In this document: positions 1 through 8,575 of the stretch, piece after piece
Position numbering within the stretch: the stretch's first letter is position 1
Layout: the number at the start of each line of letters is the position of its first letter
Origin: Gammaproteobacteria bacterium
GTDB lineage: Bacteria; Pseudomonadota; Gammaproteobacteria; Pseudomonadales; Pseudohongiellaceae
DNA length: 64,000 bases
Assembly (NCBI GenBank): GCA_021773355.1
Contig: JAJFKE010000038.1
Span: forward strand, 1-64,000
Direction: 5' to 3'
Position numbers and translations under genes: made by a program
Notes under the pieces: generated by a model
Seen by the model: only the letters and a program-made list of their open reading frames with translations
The model's database searches: none
Told to the model about the DNA's origin: nothing

Positions 1-68
1 TTACTGACCTTGCATACCTGAAGAATATTTTTTGCTAAATCTATCGCAATCACGTTTAACTTTTTCAT
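1..68 (-). CDS. IS110-family transposase, N-terminal fragment (runs off the window)
   Basis: On the minus strand an ATG at 68-66 opens MKKLNVIAIDLAKNILQV, which resembles the start of IS110-family DEDD transposases, where the first catalytic Asp sits in an xIDLAKxxxQV segment. GGAG lies about 8 bases upstream of the ATG. Only 22 codons are visible, so I cannot tell whether the element is intact. The family call rests on this short motif alone. Confidence 0.6.
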   Translation of the reverse strand, partial: MKKLNVIAIDLAKNILQVCKVS

Positions 69-73
69 TGTAT

Positions 74-129
74 GGACTCCGTTGTTTTTTGAAGAGACTT
101 CACCCTAATTTGTTAGGGTGGTGGAGTCC
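74..129. repeat. Nested inverted repeats beside the IS110-like gene
   Basis: CACCCTAA and TTAGGGTG (101-108 and 113-120) form a perfect 8-bp stem with a 4-base loop. They are framed by GGACTCC (74-80) and its reverse complement GGAGTCC (123-129). The structure lies just upstream of the transposase start. It may be the transposase leader, a transcription block at the element end, or part of the element boundary; the sequence does not decide. Confidence 0.5.
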
Positions 130-199
130 ACACATCGCAAAGGCACTCAACCGAAATAACTTGTAAGTTTTTGCCGATACCAAATGTCGGCCTAGGTTG

Positions 200-459
200 A
201 ATAAATTATAAACACTTCATCAATAAAGATAGCACCACCATATCCTTGATGTTTTCTTCTTAGTAGTTAGGCGTATTCCGATCCAAACTAATTACACCAG
301 CGTCGAATTGCTTCATAGCTCACGATAACACCTCGTTCCACCAGCAAATCCTCCGACGTCTCAATGACTTAGCTTGAATTTACAATATAGCCACAGCGCA
401 TATTGAATGATTTCAGGCGGAAATCTGTACCGCTTGTATATTGATTTTGATGATTTCAT
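200..459 (-). pseudogene. Decayed IS6-family transposase (N-terminal half)
   Basis: Read on the minus strand from ATG 459, the frame gives RFPPEIIQYALWLYCKF, then a stop in place of Arg in an SHRDxE motif. After a one-base frameshift it continues as EDLLVERGVIVSYEAIRRWC, with further stops, and then RRKHQGYG and FIDEVF. These are the landmarks of IS6-family DDE transposases: an HTH-like YEAIRRW region, then the first catalytic Asp in the DEVF motif. Homology fades near position 200, so the C-terminal half with the remaining catalytic residues is missing here. At least three in-frame stops and one frameshift show it is dead. Confidence 0.75.
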
Positions 460-523
460 CGCCTGATTATCCCTTAAGGCGAATTGTTGTCGGTACTCCT
501 TGATGTCTTAGATCAGCCTGCTG

Positions 524-559
524 TGTCCGATATCGGTCAGAAAATTTGGCATTCGGACA
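524..559 (+). promoter_or_regulatory. Candidate paired operator for the system 1 regulator
   Basis: TGTCCGATATCGGTCA (524-539) is a near-palindrome of the form TGTCC-N6-GGTCA. A second copy, 20 bases further (544-559), keeps only the right half GGACA. The pair precedes the sigma54 promoter by about 106 bases. It has the same 16-bp layout as the clearer sites in front of system 3, which is the main reason for calling it. Confidence 0.35.
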
Positions 560-664
560 ACAGTAATTCATCAAAATTATCGGCAATTACCACTATCTGG
601 AATTCTTGTACGGAAAAGGCTGAGTTATCAAATACATATTGAAGAAATAGCCCCAGGCAAATTA

Positions 665-681
665 TTGGCACGAATATTGTA
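665..681 (+). promoter_or_regulatory. Sigma54 promoter of the system 1 operon
   Basis: TTGGCACGAATATTGTA matches the sigma54 consensus TTGGCACG-N4-TTGCA, with GG and GT exactly 10 bases apart and a T for C in the -12 element. It lies 53 bases before the adaptor start. The operon itself encodes a sigma54-dependent regulator, so positive autoregulation is likely. Confidence 0.75.
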
Positions 682-734
682 CAACTAAAACTACTACTAG
701 CAACCCTGGCTTTATCAAATAGTGTTATAGCTCT

Positions 735-1982
735 ATGGATCGAGAACTGGACAGCCATACAATTCGAATACGAACCATAACGCTACTGGGTAGACTGGGC
801 GTCGCCCTAGCCGTGTTGATTGTTTCGTTTATATATTTACGCAAGCTGATCACGCCTAATATTGTCCTCACCGATTACAGAACATCAGTCGTTGAGCTGG
901 GCGAAGTCAGCACAACAGTCTCTGCCTCGGGAGTAATAACACCTAAGTTTGAAGAGGTAATCGCCAGTTCTATCGCGTCCCGCATTATTGCTGTATATGC
1001 GAACCTGGGAAGTGAAGTGACAATCGGCATGCCAATTCTCGAGTTGGATACCACTCAAATTGAATTGGAGATCACAAATTTAAAAGATCAGATCGAACTA
1101 AAAACAGTCGAAGAGAAAGTCCTCTCGCAGCAACATAGGGAAAGCGTAAGCACATTAGAGAGCAGAAAAGAGCTTTTGAGTATCGACCTCGAAAGAGAGC
1201 AACTATTGGAACAAAGATACAGAACTTTGTTCGAACAAGGGGCTGTTTCCCAGTTCGATCTGGATGAGAGAGAAATCAACGTCAGAAAAACCGCGATTGA
1301 ACTGCGCCAGATTGACGAAGGTCTGCTAGATATTCAGCTGTCGGCGGCCAATGAAATAGAACGGGTATCACTGGAAAAAAATATCTTACAACAGCAACTA
1401 GTCGAACGAATAAGGCTACGAGATGAGGGCTTGGTAAAAGCAACTTCCAATGGCGTCATTACCAGTCTGCTGAATGAGCTTGGCCAAAGTGTAAACCCAG
1501 GCATGGAATTAGTTAGAATTGCCAACTTGAGTAATTATCATGTAGCAGGAACCATTTCAGATTTCTATCGTGGCCAGTTCTATGAAGGCCTTCCGGTCAA
1601 AGTGCAAGTTGGAGAGGAAATCTTGAATGGGAGACTTACAAAAATATTGCCAACGATCGATAGCAGTGGTGTGGTCAATCTACAGGTGGATTTGGACAAT
1701 CCAGACAACACTCGATTACAACCCAATATGCGTGTAGGGCTGGAAATAATCACCCAATATGATGCACACAGTTTACGCGCAAGTAATGGTATCGTCTTTA
1801 ACGGCGGCGGGAGGCATGAGATTTTCACCATCGAAGGCGATTTCTTGCAAAAACGCTATGTTGAGCTAGGCATGGTAAACAGTCAGTTTGTTGAGATAGT
1901 AGATGGCCTTGCCTTGGGTGATAAAATAATAATTTCAGACATGTCGAATTACATGCACCTGGACCAGGTAGCGATTCGATAA
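735..1982 (+). CDS. Periplasmic adaptor (HlyD/MacA-like) of system 1
   Basis: The 415-residue protein would link an inner-membrane MacB-type permease to an outer-membrane channel. A single membrane anchor lies at about residues 16-35. It is followed by the first half of a lipoyl-like domain (ASGVITPKFEEV, then GSEVTIGMPILELD), a long charged helical hairpin at about 100-230, the second lipoyl half (KATSNGVITSLLNELGQSV) and a beta-barrel region. This order is typical of the MacA/HlyD family. It is the first gene after the sigma54 promoter and is followed 41 bases later by the ATPase. No clear ribosome site precedes the ATG, but no better start is visible. No TolC-like channel gene is in the window. 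Confidence 0.85.
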   Translation: MDRELDSHTIRIRTITLLGRLGVALAVLIVSFIYLRKLITPNIVLTDYRTSVVELGEVSTTVSASGVITPKFEEVIASSIASRIIAVYANLGSEVTIGMPILELDTTQIELEITNLKDQIELKTVEEKVLSQQHRESVSTLESRKELLSIDLEREQLLEQRYRTLFEQGAVSQFDLDEREINVRKTAIELRQIDEGLLDIQLSAANEIERVSLEKNILQQQLVERIRLRDEGLVKATSNGVITSLLNELGQSVNPGMELVRIANLSNYHVAGTISDFYRGQFYEGLPVKVQVGEEILNGRLTKILPTIDSSGVVNLQVDLDNPDNTRLQPNMRVGLEIITQYDAHSLRASNGIVFNGGGRHEIFTIEGDFLQKRYVELGMVNSQFVEIVDGLALGDKIIISDMSNYMHLDQVAIR

Positions 1983-2023
1983 ATTCAATACCGACAAATC
2001 AGCAATTGCATCAGGAGATGCCC

Positions 2024-2689
2024 ATGATAGAACTTAAGGATACTTGCAAGACTTATCAGACTAAAAACATCGAGACACTCGCACTAAGAGGCATTTCCCT
2101 GCAGATAGAAAAGAGTGAGTTCGTTTCTATCATGGGGCCATCCGGCTGTGGCAAGTCGACGCTGCTTCACATCATGGGATTACTGGCTCGCCCTGGAGAG
2201 GGCGCAGTCTATCTTGAGGGAGAAAAAATAAACTCCTATAGAGATAAAGATGTCGCCAGGCTGCGGAACCAAAAGATCGGCTTCGTGTTTCAAAGCTATA
2301 ACCTGATTCCGGATTTAAACGTGATTGACAATGTAGAAATACCCTTGCTGTATCGTAGCGTTTCAGGCAAGGAGCGGCGCAAATTAGCAGCGGAGGCGCT
2401 GGAAAAGGTAGGCCTTAGCGCGCGCCTCAGACACTTTCCCACCGAGCTGTCTGGAGGGCAGCAACAACGGGTGGCCATCGCAAGAGCTATAGTCGGCAGA
2501 CCGAAGATACTGCTTGCCGACGAACCCACCGGAAATCTCGATAGCAAAATGGGTGACGAAATCATGGACATATTGGAAGACTTGCAGCAACTGGAAAACA
2601 CCACTGTGGTTATGGTAACCCATGACGAGGAAAAGGCACGTCGTTGCCAACGTATTGTACGCATGTTTGACGGACAACTTGTTCACTGA
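2024..2689 (+). CDS. ABC transporter ATPase of system 1 (MacB/LolD type)
   Basis: The 221-residue ATPase is of the class that powers FtsX-like permeases. Walker A GPSGCGKST is at residues 38-46, signature LSGGQQQR at about 142-149, Walker B ILLADEP at about 162-168, and the H-loop is in MVTHDEE. An open frame extends 18 bases upstream to a TTG, but AGGAG at 2013-2017 is correctly spaced for ATG 2024 and the protein then starts MIELKDTCKTYQ, as in the paralogues. The first permease begins 10 bases after its stop, so the two are translated from one message. Confidence 0.9.
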   Translation: MIELKDTCKTYQTKNIETLALRGISLQIEKSEFVSIMGPSGCGKSTLLHIMGLLARPGEGAVYLEGEKINSYRDKDVARLRNQKIGFVFQSYNLIPDLNVIDNVEIPLLYRSVSGKERRKLAAEALEKVGLSARLRHFPTELSGGQQQRVAIARAIVGRPKILLADEPTGNLDSKMGDEIMDILEDLQQLENTTVVMVTHDEEKARRCQRIVRMFDGQLVH

Positions 2690-2699
2690 GAATATTACT

Positions 2700-3989
2700 G
2701 TGTTAAAAAATTATCTTAAACTGGCATTTAAAGTACTACTACGAAGAAAACTGTATACGTGCATTAGTATCATGTGTATCGCATTTACATTGATGATACT
2801 AATTCTTGTTACAGCAATCTTTCAATCAGCGTTGTCCTCAGAAGGCGTCGAACGGAACAGTGATCACTATCTGATAGTGGAAGGCCTGATGTTGAGGTAT
2901 GAGGAAAACGGAAGAGCTTCACGCTCCAGAAACGGTGAACTGGGGTACGGCTTCATTGAGAAATACGTTCTACCGATGAACACTCCGGAAACTATCTCCT
3001 ACTTTAGTACTGCATCGGAAGTCGCGGGGTATAGCAATGGAGCTAGAATTCAATCGCTAGTGAAACACGTAGATGCGAACTTCTGGGAAGTCTTTGTATT
3101 CGATTTTATCGAAGGCAGACCATTCAGTCGGCTAGAACATGAAGAAGCCAGGCCGGTAGCCGTGATCAATGAAAGAACCAGGGATAGATATTTTGGGGAA
3201 AGAGAGAATGGTGTCATAGGCCAGAGTTTATTTTTTCAAAATATCAGCTACGAAGTGATTGGGGTGGTAGAAAACATTGGCTACCCGGAAGAGCTCGCCG
3301 CCAGCGATATCTGGGTGCCAATATTCGCGACTGCGGAACGCAACGTTGCCAGAAATGATGTTGGACCCTATGTCGCCATACTAATGGGAAATAACACCGG
3401 GGATTTGCCAGCGATAGAGGAAGAATATGCGACTGTCATGGGTAGTTTTCAGCCGTCAGATCCGCAGTCATACAATAAGGGTTATTCCCGGACCGAAACC
3501 AACCTGGAAAGGTTCGCCCGCCGAATCCTGGGTCGGCTTTCGATCTATGGCTTCGAGGAGACTGAGCGCGACGATGTGGGTTTTATGTTGTCTCTTCTGC
3601 TCATCGGCGGCATTCTCTTCATGGCGCTGCCCGCTATCAATCTTGTTAACTTGAATACCAGCCGAATACTGGAACGTTCCAGAGAAATTGGAGTAAGAAA
3701 AAGCTTTGGTGCCTCCGCGAAAACTCTGGTAGGACAATTTCTGACGGAGAACATTATCTTAACCGCCATTGGTGGTGTCTTTGGCTTTCTATTTGCTTCT
3801 CTATCGCTGTATTTCTTATCCCACAGCGGAATGTTCCAGATATCTTTCGGCTATATTCAAATCGATCTACCAGTGTTCTTCATCAGCTTGGGTCTAATTT
3901 TATTCTTCGCCCTGTTATCGGGATTCTATCCAGCCTGGAAGATGTCTCGCCTCGACCCAGTGTATGCTTTACGGGGAGCTGCAGCATGA
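2700..3989 (+). CDS. Half-size MacB/FtsX-like permease 1 of system 1
   Basis: The 429-residue permease has one MacB-like unit: membrane segment 1 near residues 17-42, a periplasmic domain of about 250 residues, then three C-terminal segments. The cytoplasmic coupling motif RSREIGVRKSFGAS lies after segment 2. It ends DPVYALRGAAA, a variant of the usual NPVxALRYE tail. The open frame runs back into the ATPase gene. I chose GTG 2700 because the protein then opens LKNYLKLAFKVLLRRKLYT, matching the paralogues. Its stop overlaps the next start (ATGA). It probably pairs with the next protein, since each carries only half of the segments found in the fused permeases elsewhere in the window. Confidence 0.85.
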   Translation: MLKNYLKLAFKVLLRRKLYTCISIMCIAFTLMILILVTAIFQSALSSEGVERNSDHYLIVEGLMLRYEENGRASRSRNGELGYGFIEKYVLPMNTPETISYFSTASEVAGYSNGARIQSLVKHVDANFWEVFVFDFIEGRPFSRLEHEEARPVAVINERTRDRYFGERENGVIGQSLFFQNISYEVIGVVENIGYPEELAASDIWVPIFATAERNVARNDVGPYVAILMGNNTGDLPAIEEEYATVMGSFQPSDPQSYNKGYSRTETNLERFARRILGRLSIYGFEETERDDVGFMLSLLLIGGILFMALPAINLVNLNTSRILERSREIGVRKSFGASAKTLVGQFLTENIILTAIGGVFGFLFASLSLYFLSHSGMFQISFGYIQIDLPVFFISLGLILFFALLSGFYPAWKMSRLDPVYALRGAAA

Positions 3990-5239
3990 TCAGACATATA
4001 TTTACTATGATGTGGAATCGCAAGAAGAGTAACAGCCTGATCCTGCTTGAATTAATCGTTACTTTTCTGGTTATGTTTTCATTAATTGCATTGCTGATTT
4101 ATAACTTCAGGCTTTTCAATCTACCTATCGGGTTTACTGCTAACGACAATTGGACTATCACCATAGATACTGATGAGCCACTCGATTCCAATGTATTTAC
4201 CGGTCTGCGCGAGTACACAGAGCCAACCGCAATCATCAATATCCGTGACGAAGCCATGCAAGTCCTTAGGCAAATAAATGGAGTCAAAGCACTACACACA
4301 ATCAATAGCCTGCCTTTCACTACCGGCGGGCTGACCACGGGCGCCTATCGAAATGGACAAACCGAGTTTGTAGGCGTGATGCTCGTCTCCGAAGGCATGC
4401 CGGCGGATATCGGCATGAAGCTAATCGAAGGCAATTGGTTCAGCCAAGAGGACACCGGCCAGGACTGGCGTTCAGCAGTGATCAGTAAGTCTTTGAGAGA
4501 TTCACTGTTCGGCAATGAACCCGTGCTGGGTGAAGAGATTACCAGCACTCCATCTTCTAACGCTAATCTGCGACGCTATCGGGTTGTGGGAGTATTCGAT
4601 CAGTTTCGCAAAGAAGGAGAATTTGCCGAACCACGTCACTATATGTTCTTGCGGGATCCGTTGATCGGAGAGCGGGCCGCTTTTAACCTACTCTCTTCTT
4701 TCAGCCTTCTTATGATTACTGAAGGGGTTAACAGCGGTGAGTTTGAACAGCAACTCTATACCAATTTAAGCGCCCTGCAATCTTCACTTCCGATCGTAAG
4801 ATTCAGCATCAACCCTTGGGAACGACTCCAACGTGAACACTACATCGAGAATGTTTCACCGATTATCGCCATGGGTATAGTTGTAGCCTTTATGATCATG
4901 TTAGTGGGCTTTGGTCTATTTGGTGTACTTTGGCAAAATGTAATTCAGCGCACTCGCGAGATGGGTGTACGCCGCGCTTTAGGAGCCACTGGCTCATCAG
5001 TACGAAAACAGATTACACTGGAGATGGTAGTCTTGGGTTTATTTGCCGTAGCGATAGGGTTCGTTATTGTCGTCCAGTTACCCATCTCTGGATATGTGGA
5101 AGCCCTTGAGTGGTCCTTGTTCTGGAGCTCTTTAGTGGTAAGCAGCATATCGCTACTCTGCCTTTGCGCTGTCTGTTCCTTATATCCGAGCTGGTCGGCA
5201 ACAAAAGTCGATCCAGTTGAAGCCTTACATTATGAATAG
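3986..5239 (+). CDS. Half-size MacB/FtsX-like permease 2 of system 1
   Basis: The 417-residue partner of the preceding permease is translationally coupled to it by a 4-base overlap. Segment 1 is at about 17-40. A periplasmic domain follows, then three segments from about residue 300 onward, with the coupling motif QRTREMGVRRALGAT between segments 2 and 3. It ends DPVEALHYE, close to the family tail. In the fused permeases this kind of half forms the C-terminal unit, so system 1 may show the unfused state of the same transporter. The regulator gene starts 5 bases downstream. Confidence 0.85.
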   Translation: MIRHIFTMMWNRKKSNSLILLELIVTFLVMFSLIALLIYNFRLFNLPIGFTANDNWTITIDTDEPLDSNVFTGLREYTEPTAIINIRDEAMQVLRQINGVKALHTINSLPFTTGGLTTGAYRNGQTEFVGVMLVSEGMPADIGMKLIEGNWFSQEDTGQDWRSAVISKSLRDSLFGNEPVLGEEITSTPSSNANLRRYRVVGVFDQFRKEGEFAEPRHYMFLRDPLIGERAAFNLLSSFSLLMITEGVNSGEFEQQLYTNLSALQSSLPIVRFSINPWERLQREHYIENVSPIIAMGIVVAFMIMLVGFGLFGVLWQNVIQRTREMGVRRALGATGSSVRKQITLEMVVLGLFAVAIGFVIVVQLPISGYVEALEWSLFWSSLVVSSISLLCLCAVCSLYPSWSATKVDPVEALHYE

Positions 5240-5244
5240 GGCCT

Positions 5245-6630
5245 GTGAGCATTCTATCGATGAGTAAAAAAATCCTCATTGTTGACGATGATGAGTCAAT
5301 TACAGAATCGCTGTCCATTCTACTGAAGCGGTCAGGACACCTGCCTATTGTTGCATTCAATCCCGAGCAGGCACTTCATCTAATGTCTGAGCACCAAGCC
5401 GATCTGATACTTCAGGATATGAATTTTTCGCGCCAAACCAGCGGCGAAGAAGGTGTTTCCCTGTTAAAAGACATTCGCAGACAAAATACTCAGATTCCCG
5501 TAATACTAATGACTGCCTGGGCATCTGTTGATCTCGCTGTACAAGGAATGAAACAGGGAGCTAATGATTTTTTCGCAAAACCCTGGAGCAATGAAAGACT
5601 GTTGCAGTGTGTCAATACCGCGCTGGCCTTGCGACAACCTAAGGCTGAATATGAAGCCACCAGACAAGAGTTAGATTCTAGATATGATTTCAGCTCTATC
5701 ATCGGCGAAGACCCGGAACTGCTCAAAATTCTATCCACCGTTGGCAGGATCAGCGAAACCGATGCCTCGGTTCTTATTTTGGGAGAAAGCGGCACCGGTA
5801 AAGAGCTAATTGCCAACGCAGTCCACAACAACTCTCACCGCAAGAACTTTAGCCATATCAAAGTAAATCTGGGTGGGGTTCCAGGTAACCTATTTGAAAG
5901 TGAGCTGTTTGGTCATCTTAAAGGTGCGTTTACCGATGCCAAGTCTGATCGCGAGGGTTATTTCGGCAGAGCACATAAGGGGAGTATTTTTCTCGATGAA
6001 ATAGGTGACCTGGAAAAATCATCACAGGTTAAACTATTAAGAGTACTGCAGGACCAAAGCTATCAACCCTTGGGTTCTTCCAAGACACTCAGCGCCAATG
6101 TACGAGTCATAGCAGCAACAAATCGTAACCTGACACAGTTGGTCGCCAGCAAGCAGTTTCGCGAAGATTTACTCTATAGAATAAATCTGATCACCATTCA
6201 CCTGCCTCCCCTACGCAAACGCAAAGGTGACATACTGCTAATTGCAGAGCATGTCCTACAAAGTCTTTGTCAACGGTACAACTTCGATCAGCTAATCCTC
6301 GGCAGTGGCGCCCGGCAATGGTTACAAACCCAATCATGGCCCGGAAACATCCGCCAGCTTACGCAAACGCTAGAGCGAGCCGTATTGATGTCGGAATCAA
6401 CGACACTTGATGAACAGGCGTTTCTTAATTCGGAACAGGTCGGCGAAAGCCTGGAGCAGAGTGACACCACCTTGCCAGTAGGTAGTATGACCCTGGCAGA
6501 AATGGAAATAGCGATGATCAGGAAGGCATTGCATCAATATCAGAACAACCTTTCTCAGGTAGCCAGCGCTCTTGGACTGAGCCGGCAATCACTCTATCGA
6601 CGCCTCGAGAAGCATGGAGTACAGCTTTGA
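5245..6630 (+). CDS. Sigma54-dependent NtrC-type response regulator, system 1
   Basis: The 461-residue protein has a receiver domain (phospho-acceptor Asp58 in LILQDMNF, Lys in AKPWSNE), an AAA+ domain and a Fis-type DNA-binding end (SQVASALGLSRQSLYRRLEK). Walker A GESGTGKE is at 180-187 and Walker B SIFLDEIGD at about 247-255. The sigma54-contact loop reads GAFTDA (227-232) instead of GAFTGA, a natural variant. GTG 5245 has AGGG just upstream; ATG 5260 (MSKKILIVDDD) is an equally possible start. It is co-transcribed with the exporter it presumably activates and overlaps the kinase gene. Confidence 0.88.
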   Translation: MSILSMSKKILIVDDDESITESLSILLKRSGHLPIVAFNPEQALHLMSEHQADLILQDMNFSRQTSGEEGVSLLKDIRRQNTQIPVILMTAWASVDLAVQGMKQGANDFFAKPWSNERLLQCVNTALALRQPKAEYEATRQELDSRYDFSSIIGEDPELLKILSTVGRISETDASVLILGESGTGKELIANAVHNNSHRKNFSHIKVNLGGVPGNLFESELFGHLKGAFTDAKSDREGYFGRAHKGSIFLDEIGDLEKSSQVKLLRVLQDQSYQPLGSSKTLSANVRVIAATNRNLTQLVASKQFREDLLYRINLITIHLPPLRKRKGDILLIAEHVLQSLCQRYNFDQLILGSGARQWLQTQSWPGNIRQLTQTLERAVLMSESTTLDEQAFLNSEQVGESLEQSDTTLPVGSMTLAEMEIAMIRKALHQYQNNLSQVASALGLSRQSLYRRLEKHGVQL

Positions 6631-7937
6631 CCCTAAAGCGACAGCTAATTCTTTATGTCGCTCTCATGTACCTCATTCCCATCTCTCTGGGAATCTACTT
6701 CCTTATTAGTGACCAGCTTTATTGGTTTTTCCTGACCGAGCTGAGCCTGCTGGTTTCAATTCCCATTGGCGTGTTACTGGTCAGACGCGCCTTACAACCT
6801 CTTGATTTTGCTGCCAGCGTCGAACAGAGTTTGACTACAGGAGATTTTTCCACCCGCTTTATTCCGGTTGGAGTAGGTGAGATGGACATCCTGACCAATA
6901 TCTATAACGAAATGCTGGAAAAGCTTCACGATGAACAACTCAAACTTGGTGAGCAACGGAGCTTTTATGACAGACTGCTACAGGCAACCCCAGCGGGAAT
7001 ACTTATCTTCGATTTCGAGGATTTGATCAGTAACGCCAACCCTGCCGCTGAGCAAATGCTTGCTACCCAACTTACCGAATTAAGAGGTAAGACGCTGCAG
7101 CAGCTTACTTCTCCGCTAGGCGTGGCAATCGATGCAAATGCCCCACCCTGCTTGCTAAATCTATCTAACGGACAACGATTCCGCATTCAGAAGTCGAGTT
7201 TTTATGATAGGGGGTTTCATCGCGATTTCTTGATTCTGGAGGAACTCACAGAAGAGCTGCAGTCGGTGGAACGGCATGCTTATGAAAAACTTATCCGCAT
7301 GACCAGTCATGAGGTGAAGAATACCATCGGGGTAACCAATAGCTTGTTAGAAAGCTGCATGGACTACGGCAGTCAGTTAAACAGCGAAGACCAGGCAGAT
7401 TTTTCGAAAGCTCTAAGCATTGTCATTGCCCGCAATTCAAACCTGGCTGAATTCATGAACCGACTGGCATTAGTGGTACATCTGCCCTCTCCAGATTGCC
7501 AACCAATTGACCTACCCAGTTTGCTAGAAACCTTGCGCGCTATGTTTTCGCTTGAGCTGGAAAAAAGAAATATCAAATGGATCACACAATATGAACAGGT
7601 TCCCCCGGCGTACATAGATAGGCACCTGCTTGAGCAAGCACTCATTAACATAATCAAGAATGCCTATGAAGCAGTGGATCGAAATGGCGAACTCAAAATA
7701 AGCATCGGCATTTCGGAGCAGGACACGCTAATGACAATCAGGGATTCTGCCGGAGCACTTTCAGAAGAAGATAAATCCAATCTATTCAACCCTTTTTATA
7801 CCACCAAAAGCAACGGCCAAGGCGTGGGCCTTATGTTAGTTAGAGAAATTTTGAATCAACACGGCTTTAGTTACTCCCTAAAAAGTAAAACTGGCGAGTG
7901 GACTGAGTTCCAGATTCGTATAAAAGGCATCGGATAG
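6627..7937 (+). CDS. Membrane histidine kinase, system 1
   Basis: The 436-residue kinase has two membrane helices (about 7-27 and 32-52) joined by only about four residues, so there is practically no periplasmic sensor. A HAMP-like stretch (about 53-100), a PAS-like region (about 110-205) and the phospho-acceptor His228 in MTSHEVKNTIG follow. The N box is INIIKNAYEA (341-350). The G1 box reads DSAGA (374-378) where DxGxG is usual, while G2 (GQGVGL) is intact. It starts at TTG 6627 with GGAG 8-9 bases upstream, inside the regulator stop (TTGA). It probably phosphorylates that regulator. Confidence 0.85.
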   Translation: MTLKRQLILYVALMYLIPISLGIYFLISDQLYWFFLTELSLLVSIPIGVLLVRRALQPLDFAASVEQSLTTGDFSTRFIPVGVGEMDILTNIYNEMLEKLHDEQLKLGEQRSFYDRLLQATPAGILIFDFEDLISNANPAAEQMLATQLTELRGKTLQQLTSPLGVAIDANAPPCLLNLSNGQRFRIQKSSFYDRGFHRDFLILEELTEELQSVERHAYEKLIRMTSHEVKNTIGVTNSLLESCMDYGSQLNSEDQADFSKALSIVIARNSNLAEFMNRLALVVHLPSPDCQPIDLPSLLETLRAMFSLELEKRNIKWITQYEQVPPAYIDRHLLEQALINIIKNAYEAVDRNGELKISIGISEQDTLMTIRDSAGALSEEDKSNLFNPFYTTKSNGQGVGLMLVREILNQHGFSYSLKSKTGEWTEFQIRIKGIG

Positions 7938-8081
7938 CTGCATTAATCCTGTTCTTTCTCTATCGATAGGTTTTCCAGAAATTACTCACAAATCGTCCGC
8001 AAAATTAGAATGCGGATATACTTCTTGCCATTACTGGAAACAATAGTCCAGGCATGCGTGCTGTACTGGCAAGGGCCACCC

Positions 8082-8263
8082 TATCGTTTACCGCTGTCTT
8101 TAAGCTTTCGCAAGATGAGCAAGTCAGAGCGCCATGCAAGAGCGATGTCGATGCTTGAGAAGGTTAACAGGCACTTTGCATGGTAACCCATGACCCTCAC
8201 TTTTCTGAGAGAGGGATGTAGCGTGTGACCCTTGAGGACGGAGTAGTTATCAAGAGCAACTAG
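8082..8263 (+). pseudogene. Relic of a MacB-type ABC ATPase with an internal deletion
   Basis: The + strand reads FRKMSKSERHARAMSMLEKV followed by RHFA, which matches the segment before the signature motif of these ATPases. It then jumps, out of frame at 8180, to MVTHDPHFSERGM, a stop, and RVTLEDGVVIKSN before TAG 8263. That is the H-loop and C-terminus. The signature and Walker B region between them are gone, and nothing of the Walker A half is seen upstream. It is a remnant of a fourth ATPase between systems 1 and 2. Confidence 0.6.
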
Positions 8264-8575
8264 AGTCACATGGAAAAGCACCAATGACTCGCGAACTCAG
8301 CTGTTATAAAAAAAATTAGAGTTTCTTGAATATTTAGTCTATTTAGAATTCATCTTAGATTGCTACAGCGACAACCAAAGAAATCGGAGTAGCTGTTTTT
8401 CATTCAACTGATCGAAATTCTTGCCCCTATTAAGTTAGTTCCCTATATATTCTTGGAGCTTGAATGCTATTGTTATAAGCCGATGCGGACGACTTCATAT
8501 CAACGAGGAATGTCGCCTGACAGGTAGTTGACAGTTAATAAGAACTCGCCCGACTCTCTCTTATCCCAGCCAATA
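8264..8575. other. Convergent intergenic stretch, nothing recognised
   Basis: This lies between the ATPase relic and the end of the left permease operon. I see no open frame with a family signature, no clear terminator hairpin and no operator like those elsewhere in the window. Confidence 0.5.

Noticed and set aside
537..758. 73-codon minus-strand open frame before the system 1 adaptor
   Set aside because: It spans the sigma54 promoter and the adaptor start and encodes nothing recognisable.
8081..8284. 67-codon minus-strand open frame
   Set aside because: The other strand at the same place encodes clear ATPase relic segments, which explains the sequence better.
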